This document shows, piece by piece, positions 10,232 through 22,737 of a DNA stretch of 64,000 nucleotides. Positions within the stretch are counted from its first letter, which is position 1; the number at the start of each line of letters is the position of its first letter. The DNA is from Candidula unifasciata. Lineage: Eukaryota > Mollusca > Gastropoda > Stylommatophora > Geomitridae. The stretch lies in the NCBI GenBank assembly GCA_905116865.2, contig CAJHNH020001598.1:35001-99000 (forward strand), given 5' to 3'. The translations under genes and the position numbers were made by a program. The notes under the pieces are model-generated. The model saw only the letters and a list, made by a program, of their open reading frames with translations, ran no database searches and had not been told where the DNA came from.

Positions 10232-12122
10232 GAATGAACACATTATTGACTGGGGCTTGAGGTGGGTGGTAACTAAACACACTATTGACTGGGCTTGAGG
10301 TGGGTGGTAACTGAACACATTATTGACTGGGCTTGAGGTGGGTGGTAACTGAACACATTATTGGCTGGGCTTGAGGTGGGTGGTAACTGAACATATTGGC
10401 AGGGCTTGAGGTGGGTGGTAACTGAACACATTATAGACTGGGGCTTGAGGTGGGTGGTAACTGAACACATTATTGGCTGGGCTTGAGGTGGGTGGTAACT
10501 GAACACATTATTGACTGGGCTTGAGGTGGGTGGTACCTGAACACATTATTGACTGGGGCTTGAGGTGGGTGGTAACTGAACATATTATTGGCTGGGTTTG
10601 AGGTGGGTGGTAACTGAACACATTATTGGCTGGGCTTGAGGTGGGTGGTAACTGAACACATTATTGGCTGGGCTTAAGGTCGGTGGTAACTGAACACATT
10701 ATTAACTGGGGCTTGAGGTGGGTGGTAACTGAACACATTATTAACTGGGGCTTGAGGTGGGTGGTAACTGAACACATTATTGACTGGGGCTTGAGGTGGG
10801 TGGTAACTGAACACAATATTAACTGGGGCTTGAGGTGGGTGGTAACTGAACACATTATTGGCTGGGCTTGAGATGGGTGCTAACTGAACACATTATTGGC
10901 TGGGTTTGAGGTGGGTGGTAACTGAACACATTATTGGCTGGGCTTGAGGTGGGTGGTAACTGAACACATTATTGGCTGGGCTTAAGGTGGGTGGTAACTG
11001 AACACATTATTGGCTGGGCTTGAGTTGTGTGGTAACTGAACACATTATTGGCTGGGCTTGAGGTGGGTGGTAACTGAACACATTATTAACTGGGGCTTGA
11101 GGTGGGTGGTAACTGAACACATTATTAACTGGGGCTTGAGGTGGGTGGTAACTGAACACATTATTGACTGGGGCTTGAGGTGGGTGGTAACTGAACACAT
11201 TATTAACTGGGGCTTGAGGTGGGTGGTAACTGAACACATTATTAACTGGGGCTTGAGGTGGGTGGTAACTGAACACATTATTGGCTGGGCTTGAGGTGGG
11301 TGGTAACTGAACACATTATTGGCTGGGCTTGAGGTGGGTGGTAACTGAACACATTATTGGCTGGGGCTTGAGATGGGTGCTAACTGAACACATTATTGGC
11401 TGGGTTTGAGGTGGGTGCTAACTGAACACATTATTGGCTGGGGCTTGAGGTGGGTGGTAACTGAACACATTATTGGCTGGGCTTGAGATGGGTGCTAACT
11501 GAACACATTATTGGCTGGGTTTGAGGTGGGTGGTAACTGAACACATTATTGGCTGGGCTTGAGGTGGGTGGTAACTGAACACATTATTGGCTGGGCTTGA
11601 GGTTGGTGGTAACTGAACACATTATTAACTGGGGCTTGAGGTGGGTGGTAACTGAACACATTATTGGCTGGGGCTTGAGGTGGGTGGTAACTGAACACAT
11701 TATTAACTGGGGCTTGAGGTGGGTGGTAACTGAACACATTATTGGCTGGGCTTGAGATGGGTGCTAACTGAACACTTTATTGGCTGGGTTTGAGGTGGGT
11801 GGTAACTGAACACATTATTGGCTGGGCTTGAGGTGGGTGGTAACTGAACACATTATTGGCTGGGCTTAAGGTGGGTGGTAACTGAACACATTATTGGCTG
11901 GGCTTGAGTTGTGTGGTAACTGAACACATTATTGGCTGGGCTTGAGGTGGGTGGTAACTGAACACATTATTGGCTGGGGCTTGAGGTGGGTGGTAACTGA
12001 ACACATTATTGGCTGGGGCTTGAGGTGGGTGGTAACTGAACACATTATTGGCTGGGCTTGAGGTGGGTGGTAACTGAACACATTATTGGCTGGGGCTTGA
12101 GGTGGGTGGTAACTGAACACAC
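10232..12122. repeat. 37-38 bp minisatellite
   Basis: About 50 copies of GGTGGTAACTGAACACATTA plus TTGGCTGGGCTTGAGGTG, with GGCT/AACT/GACT variants in irregular order. It starts about 130 bp after the SPIN-like element. Confidence 0.95.
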
Positions 12123-12650
12123 AAATAATAGCAACTGGTAAACAAATTCTAAACAATTACACAGGTCAAATTTTCAGATACAGAAAATAATAACAACTAA
12201 ATAATTAAAATCTTCAAACAAAAAAGACAAAAACTACAAAACAAGCAAAATCCTCAAACAATACAAAAACAGCAACTAATTAATTAAAATCTTCAGACAA
12301 AAAACAAATAGGTCTAATCTTCAAAGAAAGAAAACACAAACAACAACAAATCAACAACAACAAAAAATCTTTAAAAAAAAAAAAAAAAAAAAAAGAGACC
12401 CAAAAAAAAAAAAAACCCAACAATTGAAATCCTCAAGGAAAAAAAGTACAAACTGAACTTATAACAACAACAACAAAAAAGAAAACTAACAGTCAAACTA
12501 ATTTCAGTCTTCATAAAAAAAAAAAACGGACAAAAATAAAGCAATTGCTGATCAAATTCAAATCTTCAAGTAAAGCAAAACAACTGATAAACAAATTTAA
12601 TTCTTTACGAACTGAAAAAAAAACCCAGTAATTTAAAACTGAAACTGAGG
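12123..12650. repeat. A-rich low-complexity sequence
   Basis: Runs of A and CAA/AAC-rich sequence between the 38 bp array and exon 19; no gene. Loose repetition of CTTCAAACAAAAAA-like words suggests a very old decayed array. Confidence 0.6.
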
Positions 12651-12911
12651 TTACTGTACTCATCTTTCAGCACAGATCATCACTGTGGTATCATCAACTA
12701 TGTCAACAATGGACTAAAAGAACAATGGGATCATCAGGAATCCCTTTAACCCTGGTAGCCCCAAACAACGCACCATGTGTACTGGATATTATTCATGTAC
12801 ATGTCAACATGCTTTGTATACCTGTACATCTTAGGTTTAGTCAGGAAAACTAAATCAACAACCACTGAGCCAGCTATATAAAAAAAAGGTCTCATGACAA
12901 GTTGAATTTAC

Positions 12912-13024
12912 CCTATATGGGCCCTTGCGGTGAATGTATGCTTTGTTGACTAAGTATTCTTGCACACACTGCAGGACTGTGGTATAGGCTTCAGTGTCAA
13001 GCAAAGCTACTGCAGTGGCTGGAC
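12912..13024 (-). CDS. Exon 19 of unrecognised large gene
   Basis: A 113 bp exon, phase 1 in and 0 out, with acceptor TATCGTTGTACAG and donor AGG|GTAAATTC. The peptide is PATAVALLDTEAYTTVLQCV, then QEYLVNKAYIHRKGPYR. A roughly 40 bp period array starts within about ten bases of the exon on the acceptor side. Confidence 0.78.
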
Positions 13025-13029
13025 CTGTA

Positions 13030-14232
13030 CAACGATAGATATATTTAATGGATTATGTGGTAGGCTTAGATCAAAACTGATATATTTTACAGATTACATG
13101 GTAGGCTTACAAAAACATTAATATACTTTTACAGACTATCTGGCAGGCTTAAAGGAAACGTGATATATTTTACAGATCACATGGTAGGTTTACAAAAACA
13201 TTAATATATTTGTACAGACTATCTGGCAGGCTTAAAGGAAAAGTGATATATTTTACAGATTACGTGATAGGCTTAGAAACAAGGGAAATATTACACTGAT
13301 TATGTGGTAGGCTTAGAAGAAAGTGAATATCACACAAATTATGTGGTAAGCTTAGAAAAAAGTGAAATATTACACAGATTATGTAGTAAGCTTAGAAAAA
13401 AGTGAAATATTACACAGATTATGTAGTAAGCTTAGAAAAAAGTGAATATCACACAAATTATGTGGTAAGCTTAGAAAAAAGTGAAATATTACACAGATTA
13501 TGTAGTAAGCTTAGAAAAAAGTGAAATATTACACAGATTATGTAGTAAGCTTAGAAAAAAGTGAAATATTACACAGATTATGTAGTAAGCTTAGAAAAAA
13601 GTGAAATATTACACAGATTATGTAGTAAGCTTAGAAAAAAGTGAAATATTACACAGATTATGTAGTAAGCTTAGAAAAAAGTGAAATATTACACAGATTA
13701 TGTAGTAAGCTTAGAAAAAAGTGAAATATTACACAGATTATGTAGTAAGCTTAGAAAAAAGTGAAATATTACACAGATTATGTAGTAAGCTTAGAAAAAA
13801 GTGAAATATTACACAGATTATGTAGTAAGCTTAGAAAAAAGTGAAATATTACACAGATTATGTAGTAAGCTTAGAAAAAAGTGAAATATTACACAGATTA
13901 TGTAGTAAGCTTAGAAAAAAGTGAAATATTACACAGATTATGTAGTAAGCTTAGAAAAAAGTGAAATATTACACAGATTATGTAGTAAGCTTAGAAAAAA
14001 GTGAAAAAAAGTGAAATATTACACAGATTATGTAGTAAGCTTAGAAAAAAGTGAAATATTACACAGATTATGTAGTAAGCTTAGAAAAAAGTGAAATATT
14101 ACACAGATTATGTAGTAAGCTTAGAAAAAAGTGAAATATCACACAGATTATGTAGTAAGCTTAGAAAAAAGTGAAATATTACACAGATTATGTAGTAAGC
14201 TTAGAAAAAAGTGAAATATCACACAGAATAGC
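13030..14232. repeat. 40 bp minisatellite, highly homogeneous
   Basis: Diverged copies at 13030-13300, then about 23 copies of a 40 bp unit (GATTATGTAGTAAGCTTAGA plus AAAAAGTGAAATATTACACA) that are almost identical from 13400 to 14200. One copy near 13995 has a 10 bp internal duplication. Confidence 0.95.
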
Positions 14233-14234
14233 TG

Positions 14235-14977
14235 GTAGTCTTGGTAGAAAAGTGTTATATTTGAAAACAAATTGTATATTTCATGGAACAATGGTAAATG
14301 TTGTATCTACACAAAATATACTTTCTAGACATATAATGTCTTTTACAGAAAAGAATAAATTAGGCAGAACAATGTAAAATGTTTTATACACAAAACATCT
14401 ATTTTAAAACAAATGGAAAAGTTGTACAAACATCTATTTTAAAAACAAATGGCACATTTTTAAAGAACAATACTTTATGCACACACACAAATACATTTGA
14501 TAGATACACAGAGAAAGACCACTGACAAATTAAAATGGAAAGTTTCAAACACAAATGCCCCATCCAATATAGTGCAGCTTCTGAGATACATGTGAAATAG
14601 AAGAAGTGGGTTATTTTCTCTTGACTGGTCTCGACACTTGAAGAATTTCTGAAATGTGCATGTCGACAGTAGACATTTTTATATATGCTCTGCCACTCTA
14701 TTTCAAAACTGTCTCTCCGTTCGACTGATGTCAGTCAACTGACACTTACATGTAAACAGATAAATACAATCAAGGGGACAGAACACACTTCTTCTAAACA
14801 ACATTATTTGCTTCAGTTCTGACACATAATTGACAAGGACAGTGCTTTCCGTGTGGTTTACAACACACCGAAAAGGCAACTGCTGAGAATGGCCCAAGCT
14901 TTAACAATTACAATCAACAACCCCTACCTTTGTAAGCAGATGGAAGTTTGAAGTTTGTTATGTGAAAACCAACATAC
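14235..14977. other. Intron sequence without features
   Basis: AT-rich unique-looking sequence before exon 18, with short duplicated phrases (ACAAACATCTATTTTAAAA occurs about twice). No gene or element is recognised. Confidence 0.4.
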
Positions 14978-15093
14978 CAAAAGCTTCACAATCTGGCAAC
15001 TGAAATATGAAGTTGTCTGCATCCACAATTCTGGCCGCCTTTGTCAGGACTCGGTCAAGAACAGATGACTCTGGTTCAAAACACAGGTCCACC
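14978..15093 (-). CDS. Exon 18 of unrecognised large gene
   Basis: A 116 bp exon, phase 2 in and 1 out, with acceptor CATTTTTTGTCGCAG and donor GTATGTTGG. The peptide is VDLCFEPESSVLDRVLTKAA, then RIVDADNFIFQLPDCEAF. A hAT-like element lies only 65 bp upstream of the acceptor. Confidence 0.78.
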
Positions 15094-15158
15094 CTGCGAC
15101 AAAAAATGGTCAAATCTAAACAATTATCGTCTTCTGAATTTTACTGCACACTTTATGT

Positions 15159-15315
15159 CAGCGGTCTGCAGCCTGGGGCATGCTCCACTGGGGGGGGGGG
15201 GGGGGGGTGGGGGGTGGGGTTGTGGTCTTGCAATACACTCAAGAGGGGGGGGGGTGTGGAGGGTCTTACCATACACTCAAGGGGCAGGCAATATAAAAAA
15301 GGTTGGGGACCACTG
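15159..15315. mobile_element. hAT-like MITE with G-rich interior
   Basis: The ends are CAGCGGTCTGCAGCC and, inverted, CAGTGGTCCCCAACC (11 of 15 match), flanked by ctttatgt / ctaaatgt (6 of 8), as expected of hAT insertions. The interior holds poly-G runs and two copies of ATACACTCAAG. It lies in the intron near exon 18. Confidence 0.6.
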
Positions 15316-15860
15316 CTAAATGTAGAAGGTAGCTGATATTTGCTGCAGGTCATAATAGCCACCATACTTGTAGACCATTCAGTACTTGATGCATCAGTCA
15401 CAGTTGAGCACTCATTTCACACCAGTCACCCATTCAGTACTAGAAGCATCAGTCACAGCCAAGAATATGCTGCACACCAGTCACCCATTCAATAATAGCC
15501 ACCATACTTGTAGACCATTCAGTACTTGATGCATCAGTCACAGTTGAGCACTCATTTCACACCAGTCACCCATTCAGTACTAGAAGCATCAGTCACAGCC
15601 AAGAATATGCTGCACACCAGTCACCCATTCAATACTAGATACATCAGTCACAGATACACTCAAGAGGGGGGGGGGGTGGAGGGTCTTACCATACACTCAA
15701 GGGGCAGGCAATATAAAAAAGGTTGGGGACCACTGCTAAATGTAGAAGGTAGCTGATATTTGCTGCAGGTCATAATAGCCACCATACTTGTAGACCATTC
15801 AGTACTTGATGCATCAGTCACAGTTGAGCACTCATTTCACACCAGTCACCCATTCAGTAC
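15235..15860. repeat. 420 bp tandem duplication of MITE end and flank
   Basis: The 3' half of the MITE with its flank (GGTTGGGGACCACTGCTAAA at 15301) recurs at 15721, a 420 bp offset. The flanking part at about 15350-15480 is itself repeated at 15490-15640. Confidence 0.85.
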
Positions 15861-16340
15861 TAGATGCATCAGTCACAGTCAAACATCCGTTTCGCACCAG
15901 TCACCCATTTAGTACTAGATGCATCAGTCACAGTGGAGCACCCATTTCACACCAGTCACCCATTCAATACTAGATGCATCAGTTACAGTTGAGCACCCAT
16001 TTCCCACCAGTCACCCATTCAATACTAGATGCATCAGTCACAATCAAGCACTCATTTCACACCAGTCACCCATTCAGTACTAGATGCATCAGTCACAGTT
16101 GAGCACCCATTTCACACCAGTCACCCATTCAGTACTAGATGCATCGGTTACAGTTGAGCACCCATTTAACACCAGTCACCCATTTTGTACTAGATGCATC
16201 AGTCACAGTCAAGCATCCGTTTCGCACCAGTCACCCATTTAGTACTAGATGCATCAGTCACAATCAAGCACCCATTTCACATCAGTCACCCATTTAGTAC
16301 TAGATGCATCAGTCACAGTCAAGCACCCGTTTCACACCAG
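15360..16340. repeat. 55 bp minisatellite
   Basis: About 16 copies of a 55 bp unit (CATTCAGTACTAGATGCATC plus AGTCACAGTTGAGCACCC), interrupted by the duplicated MITE segment. Confidence 0.9.
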
Positions 16341-16669
16341 TCACACACTGAGCTAGTGATAGACACATTTTCAGTAGACCAAATGGGACTTGGGAGGTCA
16401 TGCATTCCCCTGGCCGCCTGTTTTTCCACAACATCTGGGATACACTCACAGAAAATTCATCTTGATATAGATATGAGCCTCTCCCCTTTTACCCGCCTAC
16501 TGAAGATGTTTCTTTTTAAATGTTTATTTAATACATTTCCTTTTTCTTTAAATATGTTAATATAGCTATTTGTCATTTAACATATCATTTAGATAATTAA
16601 TACTGTCTATTTAAAACAGCCCCTTGTTCTCAGTTACTGAGGGCTAACCCGTTCCATACAAGTGAAGAA

Positions 16670-19540
16670 GAATTCTAACATCATCGTTAGCATCACCACC
16701 ATCGCTGTCATCATCATCATCACCACCACCACTGTCATCATCATCATCACCACCACCACTGTCATCATCATCATCACCACCACCACTGCCATCATCATCA
16801 TCACCACCACCACTGTCATCATCATCACCACCACCACCACTGTCATCATCATCATCAACACCACCACTGTCATCATCATCATCATCACCACCATCACTGT
16901 CATCATCATCATCACCACCACCACTGTCATCATCATCATCACCACCACCACTGTCATCATCATCATCATCACCACCACTACTGTCATCATCATCATCACC
17001 ACCACCACTGTCATCATCATCATCACCACCACCACTGTAATCATGATCATCAACACCACCACTGTCATCATCATCATCACCACCACCACTGTCATCATGA
17101 TCATCAACACCACCACTGTCATCATCATCATCATCACCACCACTGTCATCATCATCATCATCACCACCACCACTGTCATCATCATCATCACCACCACCAC
17201 TGTCATCATCATCATCATCACCACCACTGTCATCATGATCATCACCACCACCACTGTCATCATCATCATCCCCACCACCACTGTCATCATCATCATCACC
17301 ACCACCACTGTCATCATCATCATCACCACCACCACCACTGTCATCATCATCATCACCACCACCACTGTCATCATGATCATCAACACCACCACTGTCATCA
17401 TCATCATCATCACCACCACTGTCATCATCATCATCATCACCACCACCACTGTCATCATCATCACCACCACCACCACTGTCATCATCATCATCACCACCAC
17501 CACTGTCATCATCATCATCACCACCACCACTGTCATCATCATCATCACCACCACCACTGTCATCATCATCATCACCACCACCACTGCCATCATCATCATC
17601 ACCACCACCACTGTCATCATCATCATCACCACCACCACTGTCATCATCATCATCACCACCACCACTGTCATCATGATCATCAACACCACCACTGTCATCA
17701 TCATCATCATCACCACCACCACTGCCATCATCATCATTACCACCACCACTGTCATCATCATCATCACCACCACCACTGTCATCATCATCATCACCACCAC
17801 CACTGTCATCATCATCATCATCACCACCACCACTGTCATCATAATCATCACCACCACCACTGCCATCATCATCATCACCACCACCACTGTCATCATCATC
17901 ATCACCACCACCACTGTCATCATCATCATCACCACCACCACTGTCATCATCATCATCATCACCACCACCACTGTCATCATCATCATCACCACCACCACTG
18001 TCATCATCATCATCACCACCACCACTGTCATCATGATCATCAACACCACCACTGTCATCATCATCATCATCACCACCACCACTGTCATCATCATCATCAC
18101 CACCACCACTGTCATCATCATCATCACCACCACCACTGTCATCATCATCATCAACACCACCACTGTCATCATCATCATCATCACCACCACCACTGTCATC
18201 ATCATCATCATCACCACCACCACTGTCATCATCATCATCACCACCACCACTGCCATCATCATCATCACCACCACCACTGTCATCATGATCATCAACACCA
18301 CCACTGTCATCATCATCATCATCACCACCACCACTGTCATCATCATCATCATCACCACCACTGTCATCATCATTATCAACACCACTGTCATCATCATCAT
18401 CAACACCACCACTGTCATCATCATCATCAACACCACCACTGTCATCATCATCATCAACACCACCACTGTCATCATCATCACCAACACCACCACTGTCATC
18501 ATCATCATCAACACCACCACTGTCATCATCATCATCAACACCACTGTCACCATCATCATCAACACCACTGTCATCATCATCATAAACACCACTGTCATCA
18601 TCATCATCAACACCACCACTGTCATCATCATCATCATCACCACCACCACTGTCATCATCATCATCACCACCACCACTGTCATCATCATCATCACCACCAC
18701 CACTGTCATCATCATCATCAACACCACCACTGTCATCATCATCATCATCACCACCACCACTGTCATCATCATCATCATCACCACCACCACTGTCATCATC
18801 ATCATCACCACCACCACTGCCATCATCATCATCACCACCACCACTGTCATCATGATCATCAACACCACCACTGTCATCATCATCATCATCACCACCACCA
18901 CTGTCATCATCATCATCAACACCACCACTGTCATCATCATTATCAACACCACTGTCATCATCATCATCAACACCACCACTGTCATCATCATCATCAACAC
19001 CACCACTGTCATCATCATCATCAACACCACCACTGTCATCATCATCACCAACACCACCACTGTCATCATCATCATCAACACCACCACTGTCATCATCATC
19101 ATCAACACCACTGTCACCATCATCATCAACACCACTGTCATCATCATCATAAACACCACTGTCATCATCATCATCAACACCACCACTGTCATCATCATCA
19201 TCAACACCACTGTCACCATCATCACCAACACCACTGTCATCATCATCAACACCACCACTGTCATCATCATCATCAACAACATCACTGTCATCATCACCAT
19301 CAACACTACCACTGTCATCATCATCATCAACAACACCACTGTCATCATCATCATCAACACCACCACTGTCATCATCATCAACACCACCACTGTCATCATC
19401 ATCATCAACACCACTGTCATCATCATCAACACCACTGTCATCATCATCATCAACACCACTGTCATCATCATCAACACCACCACTGTCATCATCATCAACA
19501 CCACCACTGTCATCATCATCATCATCAACACCACCACCAT
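16670..19540. repeat. 2.9 kb CATCAT/CACCAC array
   Basis: An almost pure triplet-based array with loose units such as CACTGTCATCATCATCATCA followed by CACCACCAC. Every base step is a multiple of three, so frames of more than 960 codons are open on both strands. There is no codon bias, start context or splice logic; it is not a gene. Confidence 0.95.
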
Positions 19541-19670
19541 GTTGTTCTATTCATATGTCACATTTTCTAGAAGAACAATTAATAAAAAGCAACACGAATT
19601 TGAAGAGAAAAGCAACAACAATAATAACTCATGAATAACAGTGAGCTAATTACTGAAAACATACAGTCAC

Positions 19671-19795
19671 CTCATGGCGCAGGAACGCAGCGTGGTGACC
19701 AGACTGGGATAGGGATTCTCCGGTGGTTCTTTCCCTTGAAACAAATCTTCTAGAAACTTCTCCCAAGTTTCATCCAGATGAGTATCTGCAACATA
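19671..19795 (-). CDS. Exon 17 of unrecognised large gene
   Basis: A 125 bp exon, phase 0 in and 2 out, with acceptor CCATTTCTTACAG and donor AG|GTGACTGTATG. The peptide is YVADTHLDETWEKFLEDLFQ, then GKEPPENPYPSLVTTLRSCA and MR. The NPYP..L...LR..M segment resembles exon 1. Its acceptor and first bases (TATGTTGCA) are repeated about 20 times in the adjoining array. Confidence 0.8.
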
Positions 19796-20550
19796 CTGTA
19801 AGAAATGGCACAATCAATGTCTTGGTGTAACGTACTGTAAGAAATGGCACAATCAATGTTTTGGTGTAACGTAATGTAAGAAATGGCACAATCAATGTCT
19901 TGATTTAACGTACTGTCAGAAATGGCACAATCGATGTCTCGGTTCAAAATACTGTGAGAAATGACACAATCAATGTCTTGGTGTAACGTACTGTAAGAAA
20001 TGGTACAATCAATGTCTTGGTGTAACGTACTGTAAGAAATGGTACAATCAATGTCTTGGTGTAACGTACTGTAAGAAATGGCACAATCAATGTTTTGGTG
20101 TAACGTAATGTAAGAAATGGCACAATCAATGTCTTGGTGTAACGTACTGTAAGAAATGGCACAACCATGTCTCAGTGCAAAATACTGTAAGAAATGGCAC
20201 AATCAATGTCTTGGTGTAACGTACTGTAAGAAATGGCACAATCAATGTCTTGGTGTAACGTACTGTAAGAAATGGCACAATCAATGTCTTTGTGTAACGT
20301 ACTGTAAGAAATGGCACAATCAATGTTTCAGTGCAAAATACTGTAAAAAATGGCACAATCAATGTCTCGGTTCAAAATACTGTAAGAAATGGCACAATCA
20401 ATGTCTCAGTGCAACATACTGTAAGAAATGACACAGTCAATGTCTCAGTACAGCATACTGAAGAAATGGCACAATCAATGCCTCAGTGCAAAAAAACTGT
20501 AAGAGATGGCACAATCAATGTCTTGGTGCAATATACTGTAAGAAATGGCT
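19796..20550. repeat. 39 bp minisatellite at exon 17 acceptor
   Basis: About 20 copies of a 39 bp unit. On the minus strand each reads GATTGTGCCATTTCTTACAG then TACGTTA or TATGTTGCA, the same as the exon 17 acceptor and first exon bases. About 16 keep CTTACAG intact. Confidence 0.93.
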
Positions 20551-20614
20551 TGTCCTAAGCACTTGCGTGTAGTTCTCAACCATTAAGAAAAAGGTAAAGC
20601 TGTATAAAACTTAC

Positions 20615-20688
20615 CCTTAGTAGAACCGACTCCTTCGCAATTATTTTGTAACTTGGATCTTTTTCCACTAATTTGCTGATCACAAGAG
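20615..20688 (-). CDS. Exon 16 of unrecognised large gene
   Basis: A 74 bp exon, phase 1 in and 0 out, with acceptor ATTCTTTGGCAG and donor AGG|GTAAGTTTT. The peptide is TLVISKLVEKDPSYKIIAKE then SVLLR. The next intron to its left is occupied almost entirely by the 39 bp array. Confidence 0.78.
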
Positions 20689-20824
20689 CTGCCAAAGAAT
20701 ACAAATAAAAATAAACTAATTCTGGTGTGACTGTGTCAGAACAGTGTTACGGGGTTATAAATGCAGGATAGTAATGATGACTTACCAAGGTTTGAAGTCA
20801 GTTATGGGCAATATCACACTGATT

Positions 20825-21185
20825 ACAACAACAATATAAGTATGTAATGGCTCACTAGAGCCATTCTGAGATAAACGCTATGAATACCTTGGACGGCCAG
20901 AGTAACTAACAATGATTGCTTGAAAGAGGCTAATGAAAGTAGATCTCTACATACAACAATAAGAAAGAGACAAATTCTGTTCTTTGGCCACATAATGAAA
21001 AGAGAGACATTGCAGAACATAGTGACAACTGGAAAGATCAGTGTAAAAAGGCAGACATAGAGAAACGATGCTCGATGGGCTAAAATGATGGCATGGAGGG
21101 ATATCATCAAGAGAGCTGTTCCAGGCAACCAGGGAGACACATGAGCGCCTACGCCAGTTGGCAGGGTACATGATGCTTGCTTAGT
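20825..21185 (+). mobile_element. LINE C-terminal fragment
   Basis: The plus strand translates, with stops, to RQILFFGHIMKRETLQNIVT followed by TGKISVKRQT and MAWRDIIKRA. This is the familiar tail of LINE reverse transcriptase ORFs (RxxxFGHxxRxE...GKxxGxR). Confidence 0.7.
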
Positions 21186-21627
21186 AAAACCACCAATAAA
21201 CAGAGAACAGATGGGATACTAATAAAGACAAAGACTGACATGAATAAACAGAGGAAGCATTATTGTCTGCCTTTTTATTTTTACTGTAGTCTTTAAATGT
21301 CTGAGTAAAGGGGATATCTGATAAGTCACCTGTTTATCTGTCATCATCTTATTTCTATCTCTTCCTTGAAGGGTGCTACCTGTTAGCCTCCAGGCAAATA
21401 ACTAACACATACTGTGCCTTCCAAGTTATTTATTTTCTGAATAGGTGGCAAGCGAAACTGTCGCAAACAGCTGCAACTAAGACAACAAACTCATGTTGTG
21501 TAAACAAAAGGAATATGTGGCTAATCTCAGACTTTCATTGTCATAGTGTGGTAAATATTAAACTTCTAATATATGAACTCTAAACTCTTGGTTTTACTGT
21601 TGTGTTGTTTGTTTGTTTTACTGCTGC

Positions 21628-21660
21628 ATTGTTTGTTTGTTTGTTTGTTTGTTTGTTTAG
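21628..21660. repeat. GTTT microsatellite
   Basis: Six or more GTTT units in a row. Confidence 0.85.
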
Positions 21661-21749
21661 TTGGCCCTGGTGCACACAAATCCTCTTCATCACTCTTGGT
21701 GTCTCAGCCAGGAGAAAAAAAAACAGCTAGGACAAAAACAGACAGACCA

Positions 21750-22060
21750 CAAACAGCCAGGAAAAAAAAACCCAGCCAGGGCGCAAACATCCAGGTCACA
21801 AATAGCCAGGCCACAAATAGCCAGGCCTCAAACAGCCAGACCTCAAACAGCTAGGCCTCAAACAGCCAGGAAAAAAAACCACAGCCAGGGCACAAACAAC
21901 CAGGTCACAAACAGCCAGGCCTCAAACAACCAGGCCACAAATAGCCAGGCAACAAAGAGCTAGGCCTCAAACAGCCAGACCTCAAACAGCTAGGCCTCAA
22001 ACAGCCAGGAGAAAAAAACAGCTAGGAGAAAAAAAAACAGCAAGGCCTCAAACAGCTAGA
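21750..22060. repeat. 12-13 bp AACAGCCAGGCC array
   Basis: Many short imperfect copies of ACAGCCAGGCCTCAA and variants, with A-run interruptions. Confidence 0.8.
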
Positions 22061-22109
22061 TATCCTACTCACTATCCACACAACAAGACATCCCCATCAG
22101 TACAAAGAG

Positions 22110-22610
22110 AGAGAACAACATCCAAACATTATAACTGTAAACCAGAGAGGACCTAAACATTGTAACCATTAACCAGAGAGTATCTAAATATTGTAACCAT
22201 TAACCAGAGAGCATCTTAACATTGCAATCTTTAACCAGTGAGCACCTTAACATTGCAATCCTTAACCAGTGAGCACCTAAACATTGTAACCATTAACTAG
22301 AGACCATCTAATCATTGCAATCCTTAACCATAGAGCATCTTAACATTGTAATCCTTAACCAGAGAACATCCAAACATTGTAATCCTTAGCCAGAGAGCCT
22401 CTAAACATTGTAATCCTTAACTAGAGAGCAACTAAACATTATAACCCTTAACTAATAAGCATCTAAACATTGTAATCCTTAACCAGAGAACATCCAAACA
22501 TTGTAATCCTTAACCAGAGAACATCTAAACATTGTAATCCTTAGCCAGAGAGCCTCTAAACATTGTAATCCTTAACCAGAGAACATCTAAACATTGAAAT
22601 CCCGAACATA
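22110..22610. repeat. 31 bp minisatellite, diverged
   Basis: About 16 copies of a 31 bp unit (CTAAACATTGTAATCCTTAA plus CCAGAGAGCAT). Same period as, and similar to, the next array (TAAACATT.TAATC..AA.CAGA.AG). Confidence 0.88.
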
Positions 22611-22737
22611 TTTATTTAACCAGAAACAAAACTGACTCAAGACTGATTTTGCTATCTAAATGATAAATAGCTTACGTATGCGCTAGATAGTTACGTTACA
22701 AATGTCTTTGTTCTAGAGGAGACATCATAGAGATACA

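Noticed and set aside
16634..19634. Open frames of 968 and 990 codons on opposite strands
   Set aside because: They exist because the array steps are multiples of three and lack stop codons. The products are monotonous Met/Val or Ile/Thr strings with no splice or start context.
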